A stretch of 5,987 nucleotides of DNA from Acidobacteriaceae bacterium. Its GTDB lineage: Bacteria; Acidobacteriota; Terriglobia; Terriglobales; Acidobacteriaceae. The notes beneath the pieces were generated by a model that was given only the letters and a program-made list of their open reading frames with translations, was not told the origin of the DNA and searched no databases. The position numbers were made by a program, and so were the translations under genes. Of this stretch, positions 4,922-5,987 are shown in pieces; position 1 is the first letter of the stretch; every line of letters starts with the position of its first letter. The stretch is taken from positions 1,858 to 7,844 of the forward strand of contig PLKR01000587.1 of the NCBI GenBank assembly GCA_003140655.1. Direction: 5' to 3'.

Positions 4922-5987
4922 CAGATGGACGTACGGCGCGGGTTCTGATCACGGTGCTGCTGTTTGCGCTGGGACTGGGGTTTCTCTACGTGGCGCGGCA
5001 GACCCTGATGGCCTTCCTTTTTGCCATTTTCTTTGCCTACCTGATGAGTCCTGTGGTGTCGCACCTGGAAAAACTCCTGCATGGGCGCGGGCGCGCCATT
5101 GCGGTTATTTATCTGTTGTTGCTGGGTTTGGTGGTGCTGTTTTTCGTTTCCATGGGACCGCGGATCGGCCGCGAAGGGGCGCGCCTGGTTCAATCGCTGC
5201 CGGCCTTGGGTCAGCTAAGCTCCGGACAGATCGCGGAACAACTGGGCCAGCAACATGGCTGGAACGGCAAGGCAGTCGATCTGCTTCGGGACTATCTCGC
5301 CAGCCATAGCGACGAAATCGTCAAACTGGCGCAGACCGTGGGACTGCACGTGGCGGATGTGGCGAAGCAGGCGTGGCTGCTGGTGGTGGTTCCGCTCTTG
5401 TCGATTTTCTTTTTGAAGGATGGGCTCGCCTTCAGCGAAATCCTGCTTGATTTGGTCCAGTCGCGGCTGCAGCGCGAACTGCTGCAGGGCGTGCTCAGCG
5501 ACCTGAACCAGATGCTGGCCCATTTCATCCGCGCACAACTCACGCTGGCGGCGCTGACGATGGCAATGTATTCGGGGGGGCTCGGTCTGATGCGGGTGCC
5601 GTACGCGCTGGTGCTGGGGACGGTGGGCGGGTTGCTGGAATTTATTCCGGTGGTAGGACCGCTGGTGGCCGCAGTCACTATCGTGGGCGTTGCCTTGCTG
5701 ATGGGTTACAAGCATTGGCTGGTGCTGATCGTCTTTCTAGGCATCTGGCGGCTGATCCAGGATTACGTATCGTCGCCGCGCATCATGGGCCACAGTATGG
5801 AACTGCATCCCCTGGCGGCAATTTTTGGCGTGATGGCGGGTGGCGAGGTAGCCGGTATTCTGGGTATTTTTCTTTCCATTCCGGTGATGGCGAGCTTGCG
5901 GATTGTCTTCCGGCGCTGGCGGCTGTATGCGCAGAAAAGGAAATTCGGCCCGCTCAATGAATACGTGCGGGACAGCCAGGTTGGGCA
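4912..5987 (+). CDS. AI-2E/PerM-family membrane transporter (3' partial)
   Basis: The frame runs from ATG 4912 off the right edge after 358 full codons. The family is usually about 350-380 residues, so little is missing. The N-terminal half has hydrophobic segments at about 10-26, 31-50 and 62-81, then a soluble, mostly helical stretch (about 82-150). A segment at about 153-168 ends in FLKDG. The conserved C-terminal core follows, with FIRAQL (205-210), LLEFIPVVGPLVAA (241-254), IQDYVSSPRIMG (282-293), LHPLAAIFGVMAGGEVAG (298-315) and LGIFLSIPVMASLR (317-330). These are hallmarks of the AI-2E/PerM family, whose members have been linked to export of AI-2 or to Na+/H+ antiport; the substrate here cannot be assigned. 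The start is supported by AGGTGG at 4900-4905, six bases upstream, and an in-frame TAG at 4858-4860 rules out longer forms. It lies 51 bases after the exported-protein gene, so cotranscription is likely. Confidence 0.92.
   Translation, partial: MPVTDGRTARVLITVLLFALGLGFLYVARQTLMAFLFAIFFAYLMSPVVSHLEKLLHGRGRAIAVIYLLLLGLVVLFFVSMGPRIGREGARLVQSLPALGQLSSGQIAEQLGQQHGWNGKAVDLLRDYLASHSDEIVKLAQTVGLHVADVAKQAWLLVVVPLLSIFFLKDGLAFSEILLDLVQSRLQRELLQGVLSDLNQMLAHFIRAQLTLAALTMAMYSGGLGLMRVPYALVLGTVGGLLEFIPVVGPLVAAVTIVGVALLMGYKHWLVLIVFLGIWRLIQDYVSSPRIMGHSMELHPLAAIFGVMAGGEVAGILGIFLSIPVMASLRIVFRRWRLYAQKRKFGPLNEYVRDSQVG

Noticed and set aside
5215..5715. 166-codon open frame on the minus strand inside the AI-2E gene
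   Set aside because: The product is Gln/His/Arg-rich low-complexity sequence, and the plus strand encodes conserved AI-2E-family motifs over the same bases.
1..5987. CRISPR array, tRNA/rRNA, transposon or prophage signals
   Set aside because: No regular repeat-spacer pattern, no tRNA-like cloverleaf, and no transposase or integrase sequence seen on either strand.

Overview
The window carries six protein-coding genes, all on the + strand, in two blocks separated by one intergenic region of about 330 bases. The first gene is cut by the left edge and the last by the right edge. The DNA is moderately GC-rich by eye. The ECF sigma factor has a region 4 that reads [20 protein letters not shown]. 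The anti-sigma factor ends in a helical tail with PNDEDARRSLMDAYQQKS. Both are of types I associate with Acidobacteriota (class Terriglobia). That assignment is an inference from remembered sequence style, not from a marker gene.

Left block (2-871): the C-terminal part, about seven membrane segments, of a major facilitator superfamily transporter. Several motifs strongly recall the animal lysosomal transporter MFSD1. Next comes an intergenic region (872-1203) with a degenerate short tandem motif, a G/T-rich tract and two candidate promoters for the next gene. One is an extended -10 of housekeeping type. The other is a GGAACT-N16-TCGAA pair of sigma-E type, which would fit autoregulation.

Middle block (1204-3443): a three-gene set of an ECF sigma factor, a membrane-anchored zinc-finger (ZAS/zf-HC2) anti-sigma factor, and an exported DUF4097-type beta-repeat protein. 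A clean hairpin sits just upstream of the anti-sigma ribosome binding site. The likely logic is a cell-envelope stress or surface-sensing switch: the anti-sigma holds the sigma factor at the membrane, and the exported protein is either an output or a periplasmic partner.

Right block (3515-5987): shikimate kinase (aroK), an exported protein of unknown function that overlaps it by four bases (GTGA), and an AI-2E/PerM-family membrane protein that is nearly complete at the right edge. Spacing suggests that aroK and the exported protein are cotranscribed, and possibly everything from the sigma factor onward, because I see no convincing terminator. The aroK frame stays open upstream of its GTG start, back through the end of the DUF4097 gene, with a very basic in-frame extension and an ATAA junction. 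The true N-terminus of this kinase is therefore uncertain.

Overall this looks like an ordinary chromosomal region. The most interesting points are the sigma/anti-sigma/DUF4097 module with its possible RNA-level control, the bacterial MFSD1-like transporter, and the uncharacterised exported protein coupled to shikimate kinase.
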